From NCBI GenBank assembly GCA_030549205.1, contig JAUKTV010000014.1:124001-188000 (forward strand): a stretch of 64,000 nt of DNA, written 5' to 3'. Both the position numbers and the translations under genes were made by a program. The notes beneath the pieces were generated by a model that did no database searches, was not told where the DNA came from, and was given only the letters and a program-made list of their open reading frames with translations. Positions 51,406-58,914 of this stretch are shown one piece after another. The DNA is from Apiosordaria backusii. Its lineage: Eukaryota > Ascomycota > Sordariomycetes > Sordariales > Lasiosphaeriaceae. The stretch's first letter is position 1, and every line of letters begins with the position of its first letter.

Positions 51406-51497
51406 AGGCCGACGTCCCGACGGCCTAGTTTTTTTATTTCCTCCAACAACAACTTCCTCCCCAGGTAAGTTTTCCTTTTCACTACCACGCCTCCGCA

Positions 51498-52133
51498 ATG
51501 TCTAACCGCGTCAAGAAATCCACGCCGAAAGGCCCTTCCAGTACCATTCGCCGCCAGAATCTCGCAGCCGCTGCTTCCATCTTTGGTGACGAAATGCTTC
51601 CCTGTTCTTCCTGCGAAACCCTTAACATTTCCGATTGTCGCGTCTTCGAACGCTCCTCCAAATGCAACCATTGTATAAGTTCTGGCCGTTCCGACTGCGA
51701 CGTCCTGGGTCTTACCCCCGCCTTAACAGCCTCCCTTCGTCGTCAGAAAGAGAAACTGGACGCCGAAGAGCAGCAAGCTCGTACTACCATGCTACAAGCT
51801 GCCTCGAAGCTTACGCGGGTGGACACCCAGCGTCGTGCCTTGACCGCCAAATTCCGCCGTATTGCGGCCCGCGAGGAGCGGTTGATTGAGGATCTCGAGC
51901 GGGAAGAAGCGCAGTCTTCCTCCACCGCTAATCCTCCCTTGACCCCCTCCTTCGACTGGACCCCCGCAATGCCCGACTGGCCTGGTCAGAACTTCCCGAA
52001 CGATCTGTCCTTTGGCTTCCCGCCCGGTCCCGACCTTTTCCTAGGGCCCGTTGCTGGTTCCCCCCAGAGTTCCCCGCCTTCGGCCGCCCCGGGTTCCTCC
52101 GGTGGAAGTCCTCCAGTTTCTCAGGGCAGTTGA
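51498..52133 (+). CDS. Antisense ORF of the gypsy element: six-cysteine cluster plus coiled-coil protein
   Basis: A 211-residue frame on the strand opposite gag-pol. It lies between the end of pol and the 3' LTR and overlaps the last 206 bp of pol. The N-terminal part is basic. Cysteines 36, 39, 47, 56, 59 and 67 give C-x2-C-x7-C-x8-C-x2-C-x7-C, close to the fungal Zn2Cys6 binuclear cluster spacing. Residues about 74-138 are charged, heptad-like and likely a coiled coil. The tail is Pro/Ser/Gly-rich. About 430 bp of the frame do not overlap pol yet stay open, with protein-like composition. The start context is CCGCAATGTC. A consensus donor CAGGTAAGT lies 5' of it (51462-51470), of unknown use. 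A regulatory or accessory DNA-binding role is inference. I know of no characterised homologue. Confidence 0.6.
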   Translation: MSNRVKKSTPKGPSSTIRRQNLAAAASIFGDEMLPCSSCETLNISDCRVFERSSKCNHCISSGRSDCDVLGLTPALTASLRRQKEKLDAEEQQARTTMLQAASKLTRVDTQRRALTAKFRRIAAREERLIEDLEREEAQSSSTANPPLTPSFDWTPAMPDWPGQNFPNDLSFGFPPGPDLFLGPVAGSPQSSPPSAAPGSSGGSPPVSQGS

Positions 52134-55100
52134 GGTTCGTTGCTGGTTCCCATGAGTTGTCCGTGTCCGGGTAGTCCAACCAGCTAACCAAATACTCCAG
52201 TTGTTTGTTGTTAATGCGAGAGTCCAATACTTCTTCCACATCGTACTCTTCTTCCTCGTCCTCGGCTTCTACTTGTGTGTCTAGTCTGGCCGCCCGTGGT
52301 GCCGGTTCCAAGAGTGAAATGTGAAAGGTGTTCGATCGTAGTCGCATAGTGTCTGGTAGTCTGAGTCTGAAAGCCGTTTCTGATACCTTTTCTTCGACCG
52401 TAAAGGGTCCCACCCTCCTGTGGTCCAGCTTTTTACTTGGTCGTTTTGTGCGCAAATTTCGGGTTGAAAGAAACACTTTATCCCCCCTCTTCAAGCGAGG
52501 TCCCTCGAGCCGTTTGACGTTGTAGTACTTGCGCATGCGTTCCCGAACGAACTCGAGTTCCTCCCTGAGTCTGGCGTGCAGCATGTGTAGCTTCCCTGCT
52601 TTTGCTGCCGCCCTAGGCACTCTTGCCTCTGGTCCTTGCCGTAGATCCGCTTCGAACCCATAATTCGCGAAGAATGGCGTGATTTTTGTTGTTTCTGTGG
52701 GCGCCGTGTTGTAGGCGAGTTGTGCTGCTGGCAAAAGTTCAACCCAGTTGTCTTGTTCGAAATTGATGTAGTTCCGAAGATACTGTTCAACGATCTGGTT
52801 GAGCCTTTCTGTTTGTCCGTCCGTCTGCGGGTGATATGCCGACGATGCCTTGCTTCTCACTCCTACTTGCTCCATCAGAGCCTTCCAAAACTTCGACACG
52901 AACTTGGTGTCGCGATCCGTGATGAATTCCCTTGGCCATGTGTGTGTCGCCGTGACGTTCCGAAACACTACATCCGCCAATTGTTCTGCCGTCCAAGTCT
53001 CCCTGTAGGGCAGGAAGTATGCCCACTTGGTGAGCCTGTCGACGACCGTGAGGATGCTGTCGTACTTGACTCCTGTGACCGTGTCCTTGGAAAGTGGTAG
53101 CTTGGTGATAAAGTCCATCGTCACTGAGCTCCATGGTTGTTCTGCCACTGGCAATGGTTCCAAGAATCCGTAGGGCTTGTGTCTCTCTGCCCTCGTTCTC
53201 CTGCAGAGGTCACATTCTCGCAGCGTTTCCTCAACATCCTTCCTCAATCCGGGCCAGTTGAAGTGTTGTTTGATCTTCTCTGTTGTCTTGGCCACTCCCA
53301 TGTGTCCACCGAGCTTCGACTCGTGGATCTCCTGAATCAATGCCTTCCGCTGCTCTGGTTCGACGTAAGCTCGATTGTGATACCAGAGCCGGTAATTGTC
53401 GTCCTTCTGGATCCCCAAAGATTCCAGTTCAGCCCATCGTTCCTGCTCGTTGCTGCCGATGTTGCTCTGATACTTGTTGGCTGTTGATTCTTCTCGGTAC
53501 ACCGCGCAACACTCAGCCCACTGCTGGAGCGGGTGCCTCAGTGTGCCTTCTGCTGTCTCCTGCAGCAAGGGTGGTGACTCCTCCGCCACCTTTTCTTCGT
53601 GGTGGTCTGCCCTTCTGCTTAGAGCGTCCGCTCTCGCGTTCTCAGATCCCTTCTTGTAATGGATCTGAAAATTGAACTCAGACAGGAATTCCGACCACCT
53701 GCCTTGCCTGGCGTTGAGGACCTTGGTAGTAGTGAAATATTTCAAATTTTTGTGATCCGTGTAGACCTGGACCTCGTAGTTGGTTCCGCTGAGGTATGGT
53801 CTCCACTCCTCGAAAGCCTCAATGATGGCAAGCAGCTCTTTGTCGTGGATAGGGTAGTTCTTGCGTGGTCCCTCCAGCTTCTTCGAAAAGAATGCTACTG
53901 GATGCAACTTCCCATCCTCGTCTCGTTGTCCCAGCTGTCCTCCGATGGCGTAGTCGGAAGCATCTGTTTCGACCTCGAAAGGCCTTCCTGGGTCAGGAAG
54001 CTTGAGCACTGGGTCGGCCACAATGGCGTCTTTGATGGCCTGAAAAGCCTGTTCCTGTGCTTCCCCCCATTTGAACTCGGCGTCCTTCTTGGTTAGATCG
54101 TTCAACGGTTTTGCGATGGCGCCGTAGTTTCGTATGAACATTCGATAGAAATTCGTAAATCCCAGAAACTCTCGAACCCTAGTTTTCAGCTGTTCGGGTG
54201 TTTCTCCTTGGGGTCTCGGCCAGTCCTTGACTGCCGCGATCTTTCCTGGTTCCATCCGTACCTCTCCTGGCGAGATTAGGTACCCCAGGTAGACCGTTTT
54301 CTGCACATGGAACTCGCTCTTGTCCTTGTTGACCGATAGTCCTGCTCCATGTAGCGCGTCCAAAATTTCCTTGACGTGCTGTTTGTGTTCCTTCAGAGTG
54401 CGTGAGTAGATGAGAACATCGTCGAGATAACAAACTGCTGTTTTGTCGAGATACTGGCGGATCGTGTGATCAACGAGGGCCTGGAAAGTCGCCGGTGCAT
54501 TTGTGAGTCCGAACGGCATGACGAGATACTCGAAATGCCCGTAAGGCGTGCGAAAAGCCGTCTTCCATTCGTCTCCCTCCTTGATTCGTATGTGCGCGTA
54601 CCCGACTGGCATATCAAGTCTGGTGAACCATCGTGCCCCTGACAGTTGACTTCGCAATCGCGAAATCAGCGGTAGTGGGTAACCGTTCTTCACCGTCTCC
54701 TGATTCAGCTGTCGATAATCCACACACAGTCGCGGACTCCCATCTTTCTTCGGCACGAAGAAAACAGGATATCCAGCCGGCGATGTGGATGGTCTGATGT
54801 GTCCTCTCTTGAGATTCTCGTCCAAATACCTCCGCAACTCTTCACTCTGTTTGTCGTTGGTGTGGTAGACCTGAAAAAGCTTGAGCTTTGCTCCGTCCTT
54901 GAGCTTGATCTCGTGGTCCCATGGTCCCCTCTCTGGTAGACCCTGAAGGTGCTTTGCCGTGAACACCGGATGTCCTTGATACTCCGATGGCACTCCCTTC
55001 TTCTCGTCCTTCCGTATGTTGTTGTAGTAGGCGTATTTGTCCTTCATTGCTGCCGCAATTTCCATCAACGCAACTGTTCCTACCAACCCTACTTCTTCGA

Positions 55101-55767
55101 TCTTGCCGCCTGTGTCGATTGAGTACACTAATATTTCCCGTGTCTCTTGCGGTGGTGCCGTGGAGGGTGCTTGTCCCGCACTCTGCTCCTGCCGTGCTCC
55201 TGATCTCCCATCGTTGGTTGGGTACTCCCGATATGTCCTCGGTCGTAGGTGGCCACCATCCTTCCAGTCGATGTCTGGGTTGTAGTCCTCGTGCCATGGC
55301 TGCCCCAGGATCATGTCCTTTTCTGGCCCCATGTCCACGATGTCGAAAATCACTGTCGTTGTTTTTCCTGACACTGTGATGTCCAGTGGCAACGTCTCTT
55401 TGGTTACCAGCTGTGTAGGGAAGGGTCCTTTCATGACGACCTCCTCCTCCTTCTTTCTCCATGGAACCCGGGCTTGTTGCACAAATCTTGGTGAAATCAA
55501 GTCCGCTTCTGCTCCACTGTCCACGAGTGCTTGCGTTTGGAACCCCTTCCAACGCGCTGCCACTCGCAATCTTTTGTCTTTCATGCCCCTCCTCTGTACA
55601 GCAGCGACCTCGCTGATGCGTAGCTCGTGGTCCTTTAGAGGTTTGCGGCCTCCGCGAAAGGCCGTGACCCTTTTCCCGACTGTTGTTGAGCCTCCAGAGC
55701 GTCCTCCTTCGCCGAACTGTCCAGCAGCTCGAAACCGGCTAACCATTGTCGTTGGGCTTCTTTCCAT
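51928..55767 (-). CDS. pol: Gypsy Pol polyprotein with chromodomain
   Basis: A 1279-residue frame, fully open. Domains in order: retroviral-type aspartic protease with DSGA 83-86 and ILGQPW 153; reverse transcriptase with RLD at 383-385, the FGLTNAPATFQ block at 419 and YLDD 447-450; RNase H with D602, E644, D671; integrase with zinc-binding H815, H822, C852, C855 and catalytic D885, D951, E987 (D,D-35-E); a GPF-type motif at 1120; and a chromodomain at about 1174-1225 (EEVLDSR, YLVSWLDY, SWEPATNL), which typically directs integration to marked heterochromatin. The first Met is 133 nt inside gag in the -1 frame. A TGA lies three codons upstream of that Met, so expression is probably by -1 frameshifting within the overlap. 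The last ~70 residues after the chromodomain are low complexity and overlap the antisense ORF. Confidence 0.95.
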   Translation of the reverse strand: MERSPTTMVSRFRAAGQFGEGGRSGGSTTVGKRVTAFRGGRKPLKDHELRISEVAAVQRRGMKDKRLRVAARWKGFQTQALVDSGAEADLISPRFVQQARVPWRKKEEEVVMKGPFPTQLVTKETLPLDITVSGKTTTVIFDIVDMGPEKDMILGQPWHEDYNPDIDWKDGGHLRPRTYREYPTNDGRSGARQEQSAGQAPSTAPPQETREILVYSIDTGGKIEEVGLVGTVALMEIAAAMKDKYAYYNNIRKDEKKGVPSEYQGHPVFTAKHLQGLPERGPWDHEIKLKDGAKLKLFQVYHTNDKQSEELRRYLDENLKRGHIRPSTSPAGYPVFFVPKKDGSPRLCVDYRQLNQETVKNGYPLPLISRLRSQLSGARWFTRLDMPVGYAHIRIKEGDEWKTAFRTPYGHFEYLVMPFGLTNAPATFQALVDHTIRQYLDKTAVCYLDDVLIYSRTLKEHKQHVKEILDALHGAGLSVNKDKSEFHVQKTVYLGYLISPGEVRMEPGKIAAVKDWPRPQGETPEQLKTRVREFLGFTNFYRMFIRNYGAIAKPLNDLTKKDAEFKWGEAQEQAFQAIKDAIVADPVLKLPDPGRPFEVETDASDYAIGGQLGQRDEDGKLHPVAFFSKKLEGPRKNYPIHDKELLAIIEAFEEWRPYLSGTNYEVQVYTDHKNLKYFTTTKVLNARQGRWSEFLSEFNFQIHYKKGSENARADALSRRADHHEEKVAEESPPLLQETAEGTLRHPLQQWAECCAVYREESTANKYQSNIGSNEQERWAELESLGIQKDDNYRLWYHNRAYVEPEQRKALIQEIHESKLGGHMGVAKTTEKIKQHFNWPGLRKDVEETLRECDLCRRTRAERHKPYGFLEPLPVAEQPWSSVTMDFITKLPLSKDTVTGVKYDSILTVVDRLTKWAYFLPYRETWTAEQLADVVFRNVTATHTWPREFITDRDTKFVSKFWKALMEQVGVRSKASSAYHPQTDGQTERLNQIVEQYLRNYINFEQDNWVELLPAAQLAYNTAPTETTKITPFFANYGFEADLRQGPEARVPRAAAKAGKLHMLHARLREELEFVRERMRKYYNVKRLEGPRLKRGDKVFLSTRNLRTKRPSKKLDHRRVGPFTVEEKVSETAFRLRLPDTMRLRSNTFHISLLEPAPRAARLDTQVEAEDEEEEYDVEEVLDSRINNKQLEYLVSWLDYPDTDNSWEPATNLNCPEKLEDFHRRNPGRPKAGNSGGNQQRALGKGRDRAGSQRTDRSGSSDQASRALRGSSRRRGSRED

Positions 55768-57761
55768 TCCTCGCTGTCAGATGGGCGTTCATCTATCCCA
55801 TAGGCTTCTCCCCATGTGATGTTTCTTTCCGCGTGGTATGCCCGCACCTTCATTCTCAAGTGAAGTGCGCAATCCTTGCTTGGGCAATAAGCCATGTCCT
55901 TATCGGGGTTATCCACGCAGCATCGAGCCTCTCTTGGCCAAAACTGAATGACCTGTCGGACATTGTCGGGTCGAACCGGATCCCCTTGTCTCCACAAGAA
56001 ATAGTCGTTTAATTCCTCGTCCGGGGCTCCCCATCTTGCGAGTGTCCTCGATACTGGTGCTGGTTGTCCTGTCTGGGTAACCTCCCTGATCGGCCAATGC
56101 CTGTTAAGGGCTTTCAACTGGTAATGTTCCGCGCATCCGTGAGCGATGCACTGGAACCATGGCATTCTTCTGTGCTCTGGGTGTTTTGGGTGAACCTGTG
56201 GCGTGTCTCCTTCGCAAGGAGTATACCACCCCTGTGTTGGGACCTCTTCTGGCGTCAGTGCGAGTCCCACGCTGGCCACTGGTCGCGCTGCCCAAAACTC
56301 ATCCCACGTTTCTCCGTACTCGTTGAGCCGCATAAGGTCTCCAACGAACTCTTCCTCCGGAATGATCCAGCGTTCATTGCCCTGCCCGAGCTGTGCAAGC
56401 GGTGGGCTGTCGGTCGTGGCTTGCGCCATCTTGTCCTCGAGGTCGCGATAGTGTCGTTCAATCGCTTCTCGCTGGTTCCGAAGTTCTTCCACCTCTTTCT
56501 CGAGTCTTTGAACCCGTTCCTCGGCTTGCCTTAGGGTCTCTCCCGTGTCTAAACTCGAGAGGGCGGTCGTGACGAAAACCTGCCTTAGTCTCCGCAAGGT
56601 TTCCTCAGAGGGTCCTGGAGCCGTGTTTTCCTCTAGCCTGGTGGCTCCCCTGGTTGGCAGTTCTTGTCCCACAACACGGTCTTCTCCCTCAGAGTCGACT
56701 GTTAATTCTCCTTCCTGAGTCTCATGCTCGTAGTCGCTGTCGGTGTAGTCGTCCGCTGAGTCCAGGAATCCATCGTTGCCGTACTCAATGCTTGAGATCT
56801 CAACAACCCGCGTTGTCTTCGCAACTGCCGCCGCCTCCTTTTCCTTCCAGCTGAGCTGCTTGGGTGCCCGACAGTCTCTCTTGAAATGCCCCGTCTTCCC
56901 GCAGTTGAAGCACTTGACGTTGTTCTTCCCCTTGAACCGCTTCTGAACTGCGTCAATCTCCATAGGTCCCGCGTGAGTGGTTCCAGACACGCTTGTGGTG
57001 TAGCGTTTCTTCTTGTCGTTGGCTCGGTAGCCTCCGGAGCCACGGTGTTGTCCTGGGTTTGCACGCGTTCCTCTTTTCTCCATCCGGCGTTGAAACTGCC
57101 GGTCGTCGATACGAATGGCTGTAGCGATGTATTTGTCGATGGTGTCCGGTCTCTCCTCCTTGTACAACTCGTCCTTCACTTCGTCCTTGAGTCCGTTGTA
57201 GAAAAGCTGCATCAAGCCTTCGTCATTAATCTCGCTGCGCAGGGCGTCGGTCTTGAAGGTGGCAGCATAGTCGGCTGCCGACCGGGTCTGGCTCAAGTTG
57301 GCGAGTCTCTCCTGGGCTCGGCGAGCTTCATCGTACTCTCCGAAGACTTCCTTGATGCGGGTCTCGAACTTCTTGAAGGTCTCGAAGCACTCCCTAGTGA
57401 TGTCCTTCCTGGTGCCTGCGTCGTCGTTCTCGTAATAGTCGTCCAGGATGGGCTCGAACCACGCGAGAGCCTTGTCCTTGAGTCGAGATGCCGCGTAGGT
57501 GACCTTGGACTCTTCGTCAGGGAAGCGAGTAGGGTAGTACCGAAAATAGGTCTTGAGCTGGATCAGGAACCCTCCAAGCTCCCCCTTTCCGCCACCATAG
57601 CGTTCGGGGGCCTCAATCTTGGCCTGCTGGCTACCGCGGTGATCCAGGTGACCAACGGCGACGACTTGGTCCTGGGTCTGTTGAACCGCATCCTCGAGCT
57701 CCTTGACGCGAGCGTTGAGTCGAGCCAGAATGGCTTGAGGGCTTTCTTTGTTGTCCGCCAT
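55635..57761 (-). CDS. gag: Gypsy Gag polyprotein with zinc knuckle and extra Cys/His region
   Basis: 708 residues from ATG at 57761 (context CACCATGGCGG). The frame is open for 17 further codons upstream, but they run into the priming site. It contains a retrotransposon gag capsid region (about 45-220, with LKDKALAWFEP and FYNGLKDEVKDEL) and one CCHC zinc knuckle CFNCGKTGHFKRDC at 284-297, the nucleic-acid binding part. A long extension of about 400 residues follows. It holds an acidic segment, a coiled coil (about 410-445) and two Cys/His groups (C538, H541, C543, H546, H555 and C614, C615, C626, C631, H634). Most simple Ty3 Gags end soon after the knuckle, so the extension is unusual in size. 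The frame ends 133 nt inside pol. Confidence 0.93.
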   Translation of the reverse strand: MADNKESPQAILARLNARVKELEDAVQQTQDQVVAVGHLDHRGSQQAKIEAPERYGGGKGELGGFLIQLKTYFRYYPTRFPDEESKVTYAASRLKDKALAWFEPILDDYYENDDAGTRKDITRECFETFKKFETRIKEVFGEYDEARRAQERLANLSQTRSAADYAATFKTDALRSEINDEGLMQLFYNGLKDEVKDELYKEERPDTIDKYIATAIRIDDRQFQRRMEKRGTRANPGQHRGSGGYRANDKKKRYTTSVSGTTHAGPMEIDAVQKRFKGKNNVKCFNCGKTGHFKRDCRAPKQLSWKEKEAAAVAKTTRVVEISSIEYGNDGFLDSADDYTDSDYEHETQEGELTVDSEGEDRVVGQELPTRGATRLEENTAPGPSEETLRRLRQVFVTTALSSLDTGETLRQAEERVQRLEKEVEELRNQREAIERHYRDLEDKMAQATTDSPPLAQLGQGNERWIIPEEEFVGDLMRLNEYGETWDEFWAARPVASVGLALTPEEVPTQGWYTPCEGDTPQVHPKHPEHRRMPWFQCIAHGCAEHYQLKALNRHWPIREVTQTGQPAPVSRTLARWGAPDEELNDYFLWRQGDPVRPDNVRQVIQFWPREARCCVDNPDKDMAYCPSKDCALHLRMKVRAYHAERNITWGEAYGIDERPSDSEEWKEAQRQWLAGFELLDSSAKEDALEAQQQSGKGSRPFAEAANL
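55646..55664 (-). promoter_or_regulatory. Hairpin downstream of the gag-pol slippery site
   Basis: On the minus strand CGGCCT-TTCGCGG-AGGCCG folds into a perfect 6-bp GC-rich stem with a 7-nt loop. It starts 6 nt after the slippery heptamer and ends 8 nt before the gag stop codon. Such a spaced structure stimulates -1 frameshifting. Confidence 0.7.
55671..55677 (-). promoter_or_regulatory. -1 frameshift slippery heptamer between gag and pol
   Basis: GGGAAAA on the minus strand, read in gag frame as TCG GGA AAA, matches X XXY YYZ. A -1 slip here enters the pol frame (SGK then RVTAF). No stop lies between, and gag terminates 34 nt later if no slip occurs. Confidence 0.75.
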
Positions 57762-57803
57762 GGTGATGGGTACCTTCAACTTATCCGTGACAGAGTTGAA
57801 GTG

Positions 57804-57812
57804 AGTATGCAA
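57804..57812 (-). other. Candidate self-priming site next to the 5' LTR
   Basis: Two nt after the 5' LTR the minus strand reads TTGCATACT. Its exact complement AGTATGCAA occurs in the LTR at 57953-57961, 34-41 nt downstream of the TATA box, where the transcript should begin. I find no match to the initiator tRNA-Met 3' end (TGGTATCAGAG type). This arrangement resembles Tf1/sushi self-priming, in which the 5' end of the mRNA folds back as primer. Confidence 0.6.
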
Positions 57813-57814
57813 CG

Positions 57815-58240
57815 TGTGACGAACCCCTGTACAGAACCTCTGAAAGGGATACTCGGTTGAAGGTAACTTCTGACAATTGGTTCGGTGCAGCTAAACAGTG
57901 CACAACAAGATGTCTCAATGTAAACACAAGATACCGTGAATACAAGCTGTGATTGCATACTGCGGAACTATCTACGAGCTATCTAGTTCCTCCGTATATA
58001 TAGACTCTTTTCTAGTCGTGCTCCCCTTGCTCAGTGCCCTGAGCACACTGATCACCGTGCTTGGTCTGCTCAGTGCTCCGAGCAGACTGAGCATCCTACT
58101 CAGTCTGCTCAGCGTCCTGAGCGCACTGATCAACCGTTCCTTACCGTGATTGGCTCTCTGAGATGTATTCCTGATTGGTCCTTACTTTCCGTGGTTCCAC
58201 AACCAATCGTTATTCTCGTCCATATCCCAGGGTTGTGACA
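57815..58240 (-). repeat. 5' LTR of the gypsy element, with promoter
   Basis: 426 bp, apparently identical to 50964-51389. As the upstream LTR it carries the promoter. Identity of both LTRs means little time, or no RIP, since insertion. Confidence 0.93.
57995..58002 (-). promoter_or_regulatory. TATA box of the gypsy LTR
   Basis: TATATATA in GTCTATATATACGG on the minus strand, the only clear TATA-like sequence in the LTR. It is preceded by GC-rich hairpin repeats (58064-58087) that could be U3 regulatory sequence. Confidence 0.6.
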
Positions 58241-58914
58241 ATAAAGTATCAAGCTTATATATAGTTAAATCCTAAGTATAAATAAGGCTTATATTTCGCT
58301 CCTTACTATCTTTCTTCAATATAGCTATTATTATATTAATTAATTTAACCTTATTACTATTCTATATCGGAATCTTCTACTTATAGACTTTTAATATAAT
58401 TGTATATTAACATTATATTAATACTATCTTTTAATCATTAAGTTATATAAAATAGACCTATATTTAGGATTGCAAATAGTCGGTTAAGTCTTAATATAGT
58501 AGATAATATAGAAAAGAAATATAGTAGATAATATAAAAAAGAAAAGGTAAAGAAAAGTAAATAGAATCCTTTTTTACCTTATATAAATACTAGTACTTAG
58601 CCCTAGTATAGGCCGGTAAAGGAATTATCGGCATAGTTATAAGCAATTCGGTAATAAAGGAAGCGTTTAAAAGGTTTAGGTATAATATTATTATATAAGC
58701 TTATTATTAAACTTAACAGTAAAAAGTTTAGCTATATAATAAGTATATAATAAGTATATAACAATTACATAACCATAACGGTGGCCCCAGGTAGTTCAAG
58801 TAGTATACTAGATTAACTATAAAGAGAACCAACGCCGGGTATAGTATTGTAAAAGATTTTTTTTTTTTTTTTTTTAGAAGCTCCACTTCTTAGAGAGACA
58901 TTATATAGTAATAG

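Larger units (their letters stand above)
50964..58240 (-). mobile_element. Intact Ty3/gypsy chromovirus retrotransposon
   Basis: 7277 bp on the minus strand with two 426-bp LTRs, apparently identical by eye, and a 5-bp target duplication ATAAA (50959-50963 and 58241-58245). Removing one ATAAA plus the element restores a normal family A sequence. Order in transcript direction: LTR, candidate self-priming site, gag, -1 frameshift site, pol (protease, RT, RNase H, integrase, chromodomain), polypurine tract, LTR. An antisense ORF occupies the 3' end. gag and pol contain no stops, and there is no sign of RIP, unlike everything around it. This is the youngest insertion here together with the Helitron, and is potentially active. 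Confidence 0.95.
50668..58900 (+). repeat. Family A repeat split by the intact gypsy element
   Basis: The left part (50668-50963) and right part (58246-58900) form a full-length copy around the gypsy element. Outer flanks are an exact 14-bp target duplication TTATATAGTAATAG (50654-50667 and 58901-58914), the clearest in the window despite being over 8 kb apart. Confidence 0.9.

Noticed and set aside
56886..57860. 324-residue plus-strand open frame opposite gag
   Set aside because: It mirrors the codon periodicity of gag, shows no motif and runs into the LTR. Unlike the ORF at 51498 it has no part free of the sense gene apart from the LTR.
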